DNA of 64,000 nucleotides from Acidobacteria subdivision 2 bacterium RH1 MAG20 (GCA_002197545.1 NFUO01000098.1:32473-96472), one strand, 5' to 3'; positions 24,762-33,245 are shown, counted from the stretch's first letter. Notes: generated by a model from the sequence alone, not told the origin. Numbers and translations: made by a program.

Positions 24762-25079
24762 ATGGCGCACGCATCGCAGAATGGCACATTGACCAATCCC
24801 CGGGCATTTGGCTCAGGCTACCTGTTTGGCATTCCTCTGGGCGACCTGGGATTGTTTACCACGCTGCTGATGAGCGGCGCGGTGGGGTTTGCCGCGTTCT
24901 TCGCGGCGACCTTCTTCGCCATCATCAGCCTTCTCTTCTACAAAGTGGCGACCAGCCATATGCCCGACTTCACCCTGACCTACAAATGGGTAGGGCTGCC
25001 GGTAGGGATCGCAGTGTTGCTGCTGACGCTGGCTTATCTGGGGACGCTTTGGGTAAAGCGGAAGCTGCGTAAAGGCTGA
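24762..25079 (+). CDS. small membrane protein of unknown function
   Basis: The 105-residue protein starts MAHASQNGTLTNPRAFG and has two to three hydrophobic spans (LGLFTTLLMSGAVGFAAFFAATFFAIISLLFY and a later WVGLPVGIAVLLLTLAYLGTLWV), ending in a basic KRKLRKG tail that should stay in the cytoplasm. No family is recognised. The start codon is only 19 bases from that of the divergent gene, and there is no ribosome binding site, which fits leaderless translation. Small size and a polytopic hydrophobic profile suggest an accessory or regulatory membrane protein. The pairing with the divergent soluble protein may mean a shared role. Confidence 0.7.
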   Translation: MAHASQNGTLTNPRAFGSGYLFGIPLGDLGLFTTLLMSGAVGFAAFFAATFFAIISLLFYKVATSHMPDFTLTYKWVGLPVGIAVLLLTLAYLGTLWVKRKLRKG

Positions 25080-25101
25080 TGGTTGTGGACTGCGGGCAAA
25101 A

Positions 25102-25506
25102 TTAGAGAGCCTGGATTGCGCTAAGGAACTCGCGGGCATTGACGATCTTCGTCTTGCCATGACTGGCGGGGAAGTGTCGCTTGTTGCCGGTGATGAGGAA
25201 ATCGGCTGAGGCCGCTTCGGCGCACTCGATGAAGCGGTTGTCGGAGTCGTCGGGAGAGATGGTGAGGCGGTGAATGGACGTTAGCAAGATGGCGTTCGCG
25301 TGAAAGTAATTGAGAATTGTAAATCGGGTTTGCGCGTCGATCCTGAGTTTAGGTCGAGCGAGTACCTTCTCATATTCAGAGAGAATCTCCAGTGTTACAC
25401 ATGCAATGACGCTTCTTGCTTCCAGAAGACTTAAGAGACGGGCCTCGTTTCCATTTTGGAACATGAGCCCGGAAACAATGACATTTGTATCGACGACGAT
25501 GTGCAC
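25102..25506 (-). CDS. PIN-domain toxin of a type II toxin-antitoxin pair
   Basis: The 134-residue product is a PIN-domain protein (putative toxin-antitoxin PIN family, COG1569-like). It starts with VVDTNVIVSG, the first catalytic Asp, followed by an acidic ILSEYEKVLARPK segment and the later DDSDNRFIECAEAASADFLITGNKRHF block with further acids that bind metal. PIN toxins are Mg-dependent ribonucleases that cleave tRNA or other RNAs. The start codon is a GTG overlapping the antitoxin stop by one base (TAGTG), so the two are coupled. All expected acids appear present, suggesting an active toxin. Confidence 0.85.
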   Translation of the reverse strand: MHIVVDTNVIVSGLMFQNGNEARLLSLLEARSVIACVTLEILSEYEKVLARPKLRIDAQTRFTILNYFHANAILLTSIHRLTISPDDSDNRFIECAEAASADFLITGNKRHFPASHGKTKIVNAREFLSAIQAL

Positions 25507-25799
25507 TATGCGGACTTTGCCATTTCACGAAGTTCACGGCGGGCGGCAGCGATCTCTTCGTTGATTTCATCCATTGTCATCTTGTCCGTTCCGTTAATCG
25601 CCGACTGCTTCTGGATGGACCGGACGACTTCGCCAAAGCGGCGTGCAGCCTCGGCGCGTCGCAGTTCTTCTGTTTCGTAGATGCGGAGAGCTTCACGCAT
25701 CAGTTCACTCATGGTGCGGTTCTGCTTTTTGGCGAGTCGCACAGCCTTCTTGTACTGGGCTTCGGGGAGCGAGATGGAGATGACTTTGGTGGTGCGCAT
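25506..25799 (-). CDS. ribbon-helix-helix antitoxin
   Basis: The 97-residue protein has an N-terminal ribbon-helix-helix, KVISISLPEAQYKKAVRLAKKQNRTMSELMREALR, where the ribbon contacts DNA and the C-terminal acidic and helical part (MTMDEINEEIAAARRELREM) should wrap around the PIN toxin. RHH antitoxins repress their own operon. A strong GGAGG lies eight bases before the ATG. Just upstream are three 10-base direct repeats (25813-25842), a likely operator. The toxin gene overlaps directly downstream. Confidence 0.88.
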   Translation of the reverse strand: MRTTKVISISLPEAQYKKAVRLAKKQNRTMSELMREALRIYETEELRRAEAARRFGEVVRSIQKQSAINGTDKMTMDEINEEIAAARRELREMAKSA

Positions 25800-25812
25800 G
25801 ATAGGCCTCCGG

Positions 25813-25842
25813 TATGACTCAGTATGACTTAGTATGAAATCT
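25813..25842. promoter_or_regulatory. candidate antitoxin operator, tandem 10-base repeats
   Basis: TATGACTCAG, TATGACTTAG and TATGAAATCT follow each other with a period of ten bases, one DNA turn, immediately before the antitoxin ribosome binding site. The spacing suits several RHH dimers side by side on one DNA face. Confidence 0.6.
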
Positions 25843-25854
25843 GCCGCAAGTCAT

Positions 25855-26700
25855 TTAAAGCCACGCGCTGAGCAGCCGTCCTGCTGTTCCGCGAAGCCAG
25901 AGCGAGTCAGTCCGTCCGGCAAAGTAACGGAGGTTAATCTCACCCGTTCCGAGGTCCTCGATCGCACGAAAGGCTGAGAGCTCCGCCGCAATCTCTGCGG
26001 GCGTAAAGAAGAGCTGAAACGGCTCTCCGGCCAGCGCAACTCGCGAGGCGAGCGAGTCATGGGCAAGCCGTTCGAGCAGCGGCAGCACGCCTCGCGGCTG
26101 GCCGTAGTCCAGCACCAGCCCCGAGCCCCGCGGCTGCGCGGAGATGAAGGCGACCGTGGCGCGAAAAGCGGCCAGCGTAAGGTAAGGAACTACTCCCAGC
26201 CAGGCAAAAAAGGCAGGGGCCTCGGCATCGAAGCCCGCCGCCAGCAACTGCTCCGGCAGAGATTCGCACTCGAAGTCCACCGGAGCGTAGGTAAGACTAG
26301 GAGGCGTGGCGAGACCGCCAGCCTCAAGCAGCTCCCGTTTCCACAACTGCGTCGCGGGATGGTCCACCTCGAAGACGCGAAGCCCAGGATGTGGATTTCG
26401 GTGGGCGAAAGTATCCAGCCCGGCCCCCAGCAAAACGTACTGCGAGACGCCTTGGGCCACCGCTCGTTCTAAATTGTCTTCGGCATAGCGGCTGCGGGCG
26501 ACAAGGAAGGCGCGAAGCGATACGGAGAAAGGCCGGTCAGGCCGCGTCGGCGTTCGGCGCAACTCTTCGGCGTAGGTTTCGCCGAGAATCCGGACAGCAA
26601 AGGGGTCATCGAAGACCAGCGGCTTCGCATCATAAAGCTGGTGAGCGGCACGGCGCATGGCAACGCGCAACGCTGTGCGGGATGGGCGAGCAGCCTCCAT
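25855..26700 (-). CDS. class I SAM-dependent methyltransferase of the leucine carboxyl methyltransferase type
   Basis: The 281-residue product shows the bacterial LCM-like (TIGR00027) pattern: AVARSRYAEDNLERAVAQGVSQYVLLGAGLDTFAHRN with the SAM-binding loop, VFEVDHPATQLWK (the adenine-binding acidic residue), the VDFECESLPEQLLAAGFD block, and FFAWLGVVPYLTLAAFRATVAFI. Members methylate small molecules in secondary metabolism or polyketide precursors; the substrate is unknown. The gene starts one base after the accD stop codon on the same strand, so the two are co-transcribed, although no functional link to acetyl-CoA carboxylase is obvious. Confidence 0.9.
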   Translation of the reverse strand: MEAARPSRTALRVAMRRAAHQLYDAKPLVFDDPFAVRILGETYAEELRRTPTRPDRPFSVSLRAFLVARSRYAEDNLERAVAQGVSQYVLLGAGLDTFAHRNPHPGLRVFEVDHPATQLWKRELLEAGGLATPPSLTYAPVDFECESLPEQLLAAGFDAEAPAFFAWLGVVPYLTLAAFRATVAFISAQPRGSGLVLDYGQPRGVLPLLERLAHDSLASRVALAGEPFQLFFTPAEIAAELSAFRAIEDLGTGEINLRYFAGRTDSLWLRGTAGRLLSAWL

Positions 26701-26701
26701 C

Positions 26702-27559
26702 TCAGGCAGTCTTGCTGGTCGCGCCCGTCATCCACGTCAGCGCCTGATTGAGATACTGCTTCATCTCTTTGCGCGGAACGATGGCGTCGAGGAAGCCATG
26801 TTGCAGCAGGAACTCCGACCGCTGAAATCCCTCCGGCAGCTTCTGCCGGATCGTCTGCTCGATGACGCGGGGGCCGGCAAACCCAATCAGGGCCTCCGGT
26901 TCGGCGATATTCAGATCGCCCAGCATAGCAAAACTCGCCGTCACCCCGCCGGTGGTGGGGTCGGTCATCACCGAGATGTACGGGATCTTTTCGTCGTCGA
27001 TGCGGGCCAGCCCGGCTGAAATCTTCGCCAGCTGCATCAGGCTGGCGATGCCCTCCATCATGCGCGCCCCGCCCGAGGCTGCCACAATTATCAGCGGATT
27101 TCGCGTAGCCAGCGAACGGTCCACGGCGCGGGCAATCGTCTCGCCGACCACCGCGCCCATGCTGCCTCCGATAAAGCTGTACTCCATCACGCTGAGGACG
27201 ACGTTGTGCGGGCCAATCATGCCAATCGCGTTGATGATGGCGTCATTGAGGCCAGTCTTTGCCTGCGCCTCCTTCAATCGGCGCTTGTACGGTTTCAGAT
27301 CGGTGAACTGCAGCGGGTCGGTCGAACGCAGCTCGAGGTCCACCAGCTCATAGCCCGGCTCCAGCAGGTTGTCGATGCGGGTGCGCGCGTCGATGCGGAA
27401 GTGCTTGCTGCACTTCGGACACACCTGAAGGTTGGCCTCGAGGTCCGCCTTGAAGATGATCTCGCGACAGCCATCGCAGCGCACCCATAGGCCCTCGGTG
27501 CGGACCGTCTTCTGCGGATCGTTGACGATCTCGTTGTCTTCTCGTTTGAACCAGCTCAT
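26702..27559 (-). CDS. accD: acetyl-CoA carboxylase carboxyltransferase subunit beta
   Basis: AccD, with AccA, transfers the carboxyl group from biotin to acetyl-CoA to make malonyl-CoA for fatty acid synthesis. The 285-residue product begins with the zinc finger (Cys28, Cys31, Cys47, Cys50), followed by the crotonase-fold domain with LMQLAKISAGLARIDDEKIPYISVMTDPTTGGVTASFAMLGD and EPEALIGFAGPRVIEQT, both characteristic of the subunit. Length and order match E. coli AccD. The start ATG at 27559 is standard. It is upstream of a methyltransferase with one base between them. The gene for AccA is not in this window. Confidence 0.96.
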   Translation of the reverse strand: MSWFKREDNEIVNDPQKTVRTEGLWVRCDGCREIIFKADLEANLQVCPKCSKHFRIDARTRIDNLLEPGYELVDLELRSTDPLQFTDLKPYKRRLKEAQAKTGLNDAIINAIGMIGPHNVVLSVMEYSFIGGSMGAVVGETIARAVDRSLATRNPLIIVAASGGARMMEGIASLMQLAKISAGLARIDDEKIPYISVMTDPTTGGVTASFAMLGDLNIAEPEALIGFAGPRVIEQTIRQKLPEGFQRSEFLLQHGFLDAIVPRKEMKQYLNQALTWMTGATSKTA

Positions 27560-27645
27560 TGCTTCGGCGCCCTCTGGGTCGTGCCTGTTTATTGTACCGA
27601 GGGATCGACCAGCGCGGTATGTCAGGCCGTATGCCTATTCTTACC

Positions 27646-28101
27646 TCAATGGCCCGAATGATAAGGATGCCCGGCCAGAATCGTCAGCGCGCGGTAGACC
27701 TGTTCGGCGATAACCACCCGGGCCAGTTGATGCGGCAGCGTAATCTTCCCCAGCGAGAGCATAAGGTTGGCGCGATGCAACGCCGCAGCCGACCACCCAT
27801 CCGCCGGCCCCACCGCGAGCACCAGCCGCTGGGTCCCTCCGTCACGCAGGTCGCCCAGCCGCCCGGCAAACTCCTCCGACGCGAACTGCTGCCCACGGCT
27901 GTCCAGCAGAATAGCGTATGCCGGTCCCCGGCCAGACTGGCGATTCAGCCAGTCCAGAAAAGCGGCTTCGTCATCAAACATTTGCGACTCGCAAGATAAG
28001 TAACGACCGCAGCGTTCTATATAGTCGGTAAGCAGCCGGTCCGTCGCTTCGGACTTTGATCGTGTGCGTCGCGGTGCAATGGCAGTAAGAAGAATTTTCA
28101 T
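27646..28101 (-). CDS. rlmH: 23S rRNA (pseudouridine-1915-N3)-methyltransferase RlmH
   Basis: RlmH is a small SPOUT-family enzyme that methylates pseudouridine 1915 in helix 69 of 23S rRNA of the assembled ribosome. The 151-residue product has the trefoil-knot blocks: ILLDSRGQQFASEEFAGRL, LVLAVGPADGW (the cofactor knot), LMLSLGKITLPHQLARVVIAEQVYRALTILAGHPYHSGH with the invariant C-terminal YHSGH (YH..H). I place the start at the ATG at 28101; a TTG one codon earlier is also possible. The gene is upstream of accD on the same strand. Confidence 0.95.
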   Translation of the reverse strand: MKILLTAIAPRRTRSKSEATDRLLTDYIERCGRYLSCESQMFDDEAAFLDWLNRQSGRGPAYAILLDSRGQQFASEEFAGRLGDLRDGGTQRLVLAVGPADGWSAAALHRANLMLSLGKITLPHQLARVVIAEQVYRALTILAGHPYHSGH

Positions 28102-28198
28102 CAAAACCGGGGCAGAAATCCAATTTCACAGATTTTTTTAAGCGACTATCCTATATTTCATATCAAAATTCAATATTAATCCATAGTTGCTCATAAGT

Positions 28199-28212
28199 TG
28201 CAATTAATTGCA
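28199..28212. promoter_or_regulatory. 14-base palindrome in the AT-rich leader of a TonB receptor gene
   Basis: TGCAATTAATTGCA is a perfect dyad at 28199-28212, inside an AT-rich stretch (about 28120-28215) that probably carries the promoters of the divergent rlmH and TonB receptor genes. A GGCAATTGCAT recurs near 28301. The binder is unknown. Confidence 0.4.
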
Positions 28213-28360
28213 TCTCAGGGAAGTGGAATCCAACGTGCTTGAAGTTAACCAAAGACCAAGCACCTTTGATGAAGCAGTGTGCCGATTTGTACCTCAAGGC
28301 AATTGCATCCATTTGCTAATCGATTTTTCATCCCAGGTTCCAGGTTCAGGAGTTTCCTTT

Positions 28361-31300
28361 ATGCGTTTTAGAAGTCTCTGTGTGGCTCTTTTGGCCTTCG
28401 TCGTGATGGCGGGCGTTGCCTCTGCGCAGACCGGTAGTGTTACCGGCCAGGTCTTCGATCCTTCCGGGGCAGTCGTGACCAACGCGACCGTGACCGCGAC
28501 ATCAAATTCTACGGGACTCACCCGTACGGCCACAACGACCTCCGCGGGTATCTATAACTTCGCAGCGTTGCCGCCGTCCGTGTATACGGTCACGGTGGAA
28601 GCCAACGGCTTCGCGTCCGAGGTAAACAACAATGTCGTGCTGAATGTGGCAGCGACCTTGCCGGTTAACTTCCACCTGAGTCTTGCCGGCGCGGTTGCTT
28701 CGGTCGAAGTCCAGGGGGTCAACTCGGCTGCCGTCGAGACCAGCAGCTTCCAGCTCTCGACCGTCATCGATTCGAAGCAGATCAACAACCTGCCTCTGAT
28801 TCTGCGCGATCCCTACCAACTGGTGCTACTGTCGCCGGGCGTCGTAACCTCGAGCAACAATATGGGCGGCTTCTCGGTGAATGGACAGCGCGACCGCAAC
28901 AACAACTTCATGCTCGACGGCGCGGACAACAACGATACCTCGGTCCCCGGCGGCCAGGGTGGTATCTCCTCGGCGAATCCGGACTCGGCGCAGGAGTTCC
29001 GCGTCATCACCAACAACTTTGATGCAGAGTTTGGCCGCAACACCGGAGCCATCGTCGATGTGGTCACGCGCGGAGGCGGCAACCAGTTTCACGGCGATGC
29101 TTACGAGTTCGGCCGCTACAACGCTCTCGGCGCGCGCGACTTTTTCAATCAGAAGGCGAATGGGCCGCAGGACCCTTACGTCCGCAACGACTTCGGCGCC
29201 TCCCTCGGCGGGCCTCTCTGGAAAGACCACACCTTCTTCTTTTTGAATGGAGAGGTCCAGCGCTTCCGTACCACCCGCACCTCTAGCCAGACCACTCCCA
29301 CCGCGGCCTTCAAGACAGGGAAATTCACCTATATCGATCCCACCGACGGCAGCCAGACTCCTGTCGACCTTACCCAACCCAACCCCAATAACCAGTCCGG
29401 TCTTCTGCAGGACCCGACGATGGCAAAGCTCTTCGCGGCTACGCCCGTCGGTCAGATCGATAACGGGGACGGGGTCAGCACCACCTACCTCTTTGCCTCG
29501 CCGGACCCGCTGAACTCCTACACCCTGACCGGGCGCTTCGACCAGAAGCTGACGGACAAGCACCAGCTCACCGTCCGCTACATCTATGGACACTCCGCCG
29601 AAGGCAATCCCTTTCATGATGAGACGCTGCCAGGCTATGGCAATACCGCCGTCATTGCCACGAACCATAACGGCGTCGTTTCCATTGCGTCATCGCTCAC
29701 GCCAACCATGACCAATCTGGTGCGCGCCAGCTACAACCTGAACAATGCGGGCTTCTTCTGCAATCACGCGGCCTTTGACGCTCTTCTGGGAACTGACAGT
29801 TTCGGCAACGGCCGCGACATTAATGTTCCTTATTTTTTCAATGGCAACGCGTTCGGCTGCTATGACCTGGGGGACAGCAACGCGCAGGCGCGGCTGAGCT
29901 CGACGATTCTCTTCGGCGATACGTTCACCTATACCAGGGGGGCGCACTCCATGAAGTTCGGTGGCGAGTACCGCAGCGTCAAAGACAATAACTACGACAA
30001 CTTTTCCTCACGCAACTCGCTCTCACTCAATAACTACACCGACTTCACTGCTTCCTCTTACAACTTCGCCGGCGATCCGAACTCTCCGAGCGTGCGGAGC
30101 TTCGAGGACCTGGTGTGGGGCGCGCAGGGTGCTGTCGCCAATACCAACGAAAACCAGTTCTTTACTCGGGCTGGTGTCCGCCGCGCCAGCGATCTCACCC
30201 GCTTCCGTCAGCATGAATGGGCCGTCTTCGCGCAGGATACCTGGAAAGTCAGTTCGAAGTTCACGGCTATTTTAGGTCTGCGATATGCCTTCAATGGCGT
30301 GCCGTATGAGAAGGATGGAAACTTTTCCAACTTCTACGGCAATGCCTCTGCTCCTGTGCCTGCTTCCGGGTCCTTCAACTTTACGCCGGTGGGACCGGGT
30401 ACTGGTCGGCAGCTTTATGCCGATAGCTGGAAGCTCATCGAGCCCCGCGCCGGTTTTGCTTATGACCTGCATGGAGATGGCAAGACCGCAATTCGCAGCG
30501 GGTTCGGTATCTTTCACGATCGTGTCTTCGACAATCTCTTCGGTAATGCAAAATCAAATCCGCCCTTTCAGGCGAACTTGAACGACTATCCTTTTGACGG
30601 CACTCCCAACACTCCAACGGTGACGAACATCGGTTATCCAGGCGCGCTTACTCCCTCCTCGGGCATCACGGATGGAGCCTTCCTTACGCCAGTGGTCATC
30701 GATCCCAATCTCAAGATGCCGACCAGCATGACCTACAACATCGGCATTCAGCACCAGCTCAACAGTAAGATGACCGCCGAGCTGGACTACGTCGGCAGCC
30801 ATAGCACGCATGGCCTTCGCGAGATTGATGGCGCACCGCCGCAGCCCGGTTTGATACAGGCTGCTATCGCTGCCGGGGTACAACCCTCGGCGCTCCAGCA
30901 AGTCTCGCTTTACGAAGGTGGGACAGACGCAAACGGCACCAGCTTTGGCCCCATGGTCAACAACAATGCCTTCTATCACGAGCTCTTCCAGACCTCGGTC
31001 GTCAGCGGCAACTACAACGCGCTGCAAGCCAAGGTTGTGGGACAGCTTGGCGGACTTACCCTCACGGGCAGCTATACCTGGGCACACTCTCTTGACAATG
31101 GTGCAGACCCGCTTGCTCCCGGCGCAGGTGGGGCTGGCTTGCCGCGCAATAGCTTCGACCTTGGGCCGGAGTACGGCAACTCCGACTACGATGTCCGTAA
31201 CCGCGGCACGGTCGCCGCCAGCTACAACCTTCCCGTCGGTATCGGCGGCGCGCACTTGAACAGCGGCCTGCTCGGCCACGTCTTCGAAGGCATCCAGATC

Positions 31301-31765
31301 TCGGGCATTCAGCAGGTCCAGAGCGGCCTGCCCTTCGATCTCCGCGGCACGGTCGACAACCTCCACACCGCTGTCACCAACCGTCCAGAGCTTGTTGGAG
31401 CGCCTTATCCCTCGGGGCGGGGCACCATCGTCGCGTCGGGCAAGATCGTTGGGCCGTCCGCCAAGGCATTTGCCAATGCTCCTTTCGGACAGAGCGTCTC
31501 CCTCCATCGCAACAAGTTCTACGGCCCTGGCTTCGTCAACACCGACGTCGTCTTCCAGAAGACCCAGACCTTGCGCGAACAGGTAAAACTGATCTTCCGC
31601 GCGGAGAGCTACAACGTCTTCAACCACCCTAACCTTGCCTCGCCGTCGACCTCGTCGCTGAGCATCGCCTCGCCGACCTTCGGGGTCTCTCAATCGCAGA
31701 TCAGCCAGAACGACGGCACCACCGGCGCTCGTCAGATTCAGGGCGCACTGAAGTTGGTCTTCTAG
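28361..31765 (+). CDS. Oar-like TonB-dependent receptor with carboxypeptidase regulatory-like domain
   Basis: The 1,134-residue outer-membrane protein starts at an ATG with AGGAG eight bases upstream and has a signal peptide ending in ASAQ. An N-terminal carboxypeptidase-regulatory-like fold (GSVTGQVFDPSGAVVTNATVTAT to SVYTVTVEANGF) precedes the plug (IDSKQINNLPLILRDPYQLVLLSPGV, NFMLDGADNNDTSVPGG, AEFGRNTGAIVDVVTRGG) and a long 22-strand-type barrel rich in aromatic residues that ends GALKLVF. This is the large receptor class abundant in acidobacteria and related to Myxococcus Oar. The cargo is unknown; oligosaccharide or peptide uptake is the usual guess. Confidence 0.9.
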   Translation: MRFRSLCVALLAFVVMAGVASAQTGSVTGQVFDPSGAVVTNATVTATSNSTGLTRTATTTSAGIYNFAALPPSVYTVTVEANGFASEVNNNVVLNVAATLPVNFHLSLAGAVASVEVQGVNSAAVETSSFQLSTVIDSKQINNLPLILRDPYQLVLLSPGVVTSSNNMGGFSVNGQRDRNNNFMLDGADNNDTSVPGGQGGISSANPDSAQEFRVITNNFDAEFGRNTGAIVDVVTRGGGNQFHGDAYEFGRYNALGARDFFNQKANGPQDPYVRNDFGASLGGPLWKDHTFFFLNGEVQRFRTTRTSSQTTPTAAFKTGKFTYIDPTDGSQTPVDLTQPNPNNQSGLLQDPTMAKLFAATPVGQIDNGDGVSTTYLFASPDPLNSYTLTGRFDQKLTDKHQLTVRYIYGHSAEGNPFHDETLPGYGNTAVIATNHNGVVSIASSLTPTMTNLVRASYNLNNAGFFCNHAAFDALLGTDSFGNGRDINVPYFFNGNAFGCYDLGDSNAQARLSSTILFGDTFTYTRGAHSMKFGGEYRSVKDNNYDNFSSRNSLSLNNYTDFTASSYNFAGDPNSPSVRSFEDLVWGAQGAVANTNENQFFTRAGVRRASDLTRFRQHEWAVFAQDTWKVSSKFTAILGLRYAFNGVPYEKDGNFSNFYGNASAPVPASGSFNFTPVGPGTGRQLYADSWKLIEPRAGFAYDLHGDGKTAIRSGFGIFHDRVFDNLFGNAKSNPPFQANLNDYPFDGTPNTPTVTNIGYPGALTPSSGITDGAFLTPVVIDPNLKMPTSMTYNIGIQHQLNSKMTAELDYVGSHSTHGLREIDGAPPQPGLIQAAIAAGVQPSALQQVSLYEGGTDANGTSFGPMVNNNAFYHELFQTSVVSGNYNALQAKVVGQLGGLTLTGSYTWAHSLDNGADPLAPGAGGAGLPRNSFDLGPEYGNSDYDVRNRGTVAASYNLPVGIGGAHLNSGLLGHVFEGIQISGIQQVQSGLPFDLRGTVDNLHTAVTNRPELVGAPYPSGRGTIVASGKIVGPSAKAFANAPFGQSVSLHRNKFYGPGFVNTDVVFQKTQTLREQVKLIFRAESYNVFNHPNLASPSTSSLSIASPTFGVSQSQISQNDGTTGARQIQGALKLVF

Positions 31766-31769
31766 GAGA

Positions 31770-31886
31770 GGTCTGATTAAGTTCCAGAGCATTCCCTCAG
31801 GGGCTAAAGCCCTGTTCTATAGGAGCGATTTGTGGCGTGGCTGAAGCCACGCCCTTTCAAAGCTATGACTTAATCAGAGGTTCCCT
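31770..31886. repeat. complete R2-type element with inverted ends
   Basis: GGTCTGATTAAGTTCC and GACTTAATCAGAGGTTCC are inverted relative to each other and enclose two hairpins, AGGGGCTAAAGCCCT and GGCGTGGCTGAAGCCACGCC. It is the clearest copy of the family in this window and follows the receptor gene directly; it may also act as its terminator. Confidence 0.85.
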
Positions 31887-31908
31887 AAGCACCTTCAAAA
31901 GGGCGCGC

Positions 31909-32454
31909 CTATTTTTTTGTAGCTTTCTTAGCCCCAGCTTTTTTCGCCGCCGTTTTTTTGGCTGGAGCCTTTTTCACGGCCTTTTTGGCCGGTAGTTTCT
32001 TCGCAGCAACTTTCTTGGCGGGTACAGCCTTGGCTGGGGCTTTCTTCGGGGCTTTGGCGCGGCTGCTGGCGATACGGGCCTTCAACTCCGCGTTGAGGTC
32101 GGCGACGCTCAACGTCGTAGCGGTCTTGCGAAGCCGCTCCAATCCATAGAAGGCGCGCTTCTCTGCCGAAAACACGTGGACGATGAAGTCCACATAGTCC
32201 ATGAGAATCCACTCCGCCTGACGCCGCCCCTCGACCGAGTTGGGATAGACGCCGAACTCGCGCTTCAACCGCAGCTCGATCTCATCGGTAATCGCGACAT
32301 TCTGGCGGTCATTGGTGCCGTTGCAGATGAGGAAGTAGTCGGTGAGGCCGCTCTCAGCCGGATCGAGCGCGAGGATGCGAATGTCTTCAGCTTTCTTGTC
32401 TTCGCAGGCCGCGGCGGCGGCGAGCAGTAGCTGGTTGCTTTCCGTTGATGGCAT
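31909..32454 (-). CDS. rsfS: ribosome silencing factor RsfS with a lysine/alanine-rich tail
   Basis: RsfS binds ribosomal protein L14 and blocks joining of the ribosomal subunits when nutrients are scarce. Residues of about 1-125 hold the complete domain: KKAEDIRILALDPAESGLTDYFLICNGTNDRQNVAITDEI and GRRQAEWILMDYVDFIVHVFSAEKRAFYGLERL. The last about 50 residues are a low-complexity tail of repeated AKK and PAKK units, like eukaryotic H1 or bacterial Hc1-type histone tails, which is not part of the usual 105-130-residue protein. It follows nadD on the same strand, the classical arrangement, with 78 bases between them. Confidence 0.93.
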   Translation of the reverse strand: MPSTESNQLLLAAAAACEDKKAEDIRILALDPAESGLTDYFLICNGTNDRQNVAITDEIELRLKREFGVYPNSVEGRRQAEWILMDYVDFIVHVFSAEKRAFYGLERLRKTATTLSVADLNAELKARIASSRAKAPKKAPAKAVPAKKVAAKKLPAKKAVKKAPAKKTAAKKAGAKKATKK

Positions 32455-32532
32455 GAAACTCCTTGAACTTCAATGGTAGCGGGTTGTGGCCACGGAAGCC
32501 AGCTTACGCGAAGCGGGTTCAGCGACCGGGGT

Positions 32533-33132
32533 TCAGCGGTAGAGATGATGGAGTTGAATGTAATTCGAGACTGCTTCCGGAAGCAGATCGGCGCACGCGT
32601 CGCCGGCATGGAGGCGTTGCCGCAAATTGGTCGCCGAGACATCTTCATGCACGGTCTGAAGCAGGTGGATGCGGGACCGCTGGTGCGGGTCGAGGTGGAG
32701 GGAAGCGAGGTCATCGAGCGAAGAGCCGGGGCGGCTGGCGACGATCCACTCAGCGAGTTCAAGCAGGCGGCCGGGTTGGCGCCAGCGTGGGAGGTCGAGA
32801 AAACTGTCCGCACCGACAAGGTTGAAGAGCACCGTATCCGGCATCGTTCGCTGCAATTCAGCGAGTGTATCCACGGTGTAGTTGGGCAGATCGTCGGCGC
32901 GGGGTGCGTCCAGGGTTGAGGCTTCAAAGCGCTTGTCCTGCACGCAGGCGAGAGTCGTCATGGCCAGGCGATCGGCGAAGGGAGCCGGATTTCCACCTTG
33001 TTTCAGAGGCTGGCGGCCTACGGGGGCGAACAGGATAGCGTCAAGATGAAACGCATCGGCAGCGGCGGCGGCGATGCTGAGATGGCCGCGGTGCGGTGGG
33101 TCGAAGGTACCGCCGAAGAGAGCGATGCGCAA
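32533..33132 (-). CDS. nadD: nicotinate-nucleotide adenylyltransferase
   Basis: NadD joins nicotinate mononucleotide with ATP to form deamido-NAD in NAD synthesis. The 199-residue product shows the nucleotidyltransferase motif FGGTFDPPHRGHLSIA (with the HxGH histidines), an LLFNLVGADSFLDLPRW block that binds the pyridine nucleotide, and SATNLRQRL (the ISSTxIR-type motif) near the end. The start codon appears to be TTG at 33132, supported by AAGGAGGG eight bases upstream; no ATG or GTG is present nearby. It is the first gene of the nadD-rsfS pair. Confidence 0.94.
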   Translation of the reverse strand: MRIALFGGTFDPPHRGHLSIAAAAADAFHLDAILFAPVGRQPLKQGGNPAPFADRLAMTTLACVQDKRFEASTLDAPRADDLPNYTVDTLAELQRTMPDTVLFNLVGADSFLDLPRWRQPGRLLELAEWIVASRPGSSLDDLASLHLDPHQRSRIHLLQTVHEDVSATNLRQRLHAGDACADLLPEAVSNYIQLHHLYR

Positions 33133-33154
33133 AACTTGACCCTCCTTCGCTTAG

Positions 33155-33245
33155 GGCATTTCTGCTTTAGTTCCCAAAGATTCCCTCGGGGGCTAAAGCC
33201 CCATTGCAAACAATACACTTGCGGCACGCCTGAAGCCGTGCCCTT
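33155..33245. repeat. R2-type element, degenerate
   Basis: Contains the hairpin GGGGGCTAAAGCCCC and an imperfect GGCACGCCTGAAGCCGTGCC; the terminal TCTGATTAAG motifs are eroded. It lies between nadD and the barrel gene. Confidence 0.6.

Noticed and set aside
23867..25072. A 401-codon plus-strand frame across the divergent gene pair.
   Set aside because: It covers the opposite strand of the unknown protein at 23966-24742 and reads out of frame through the small membrane protein gene; composition is unnatural.
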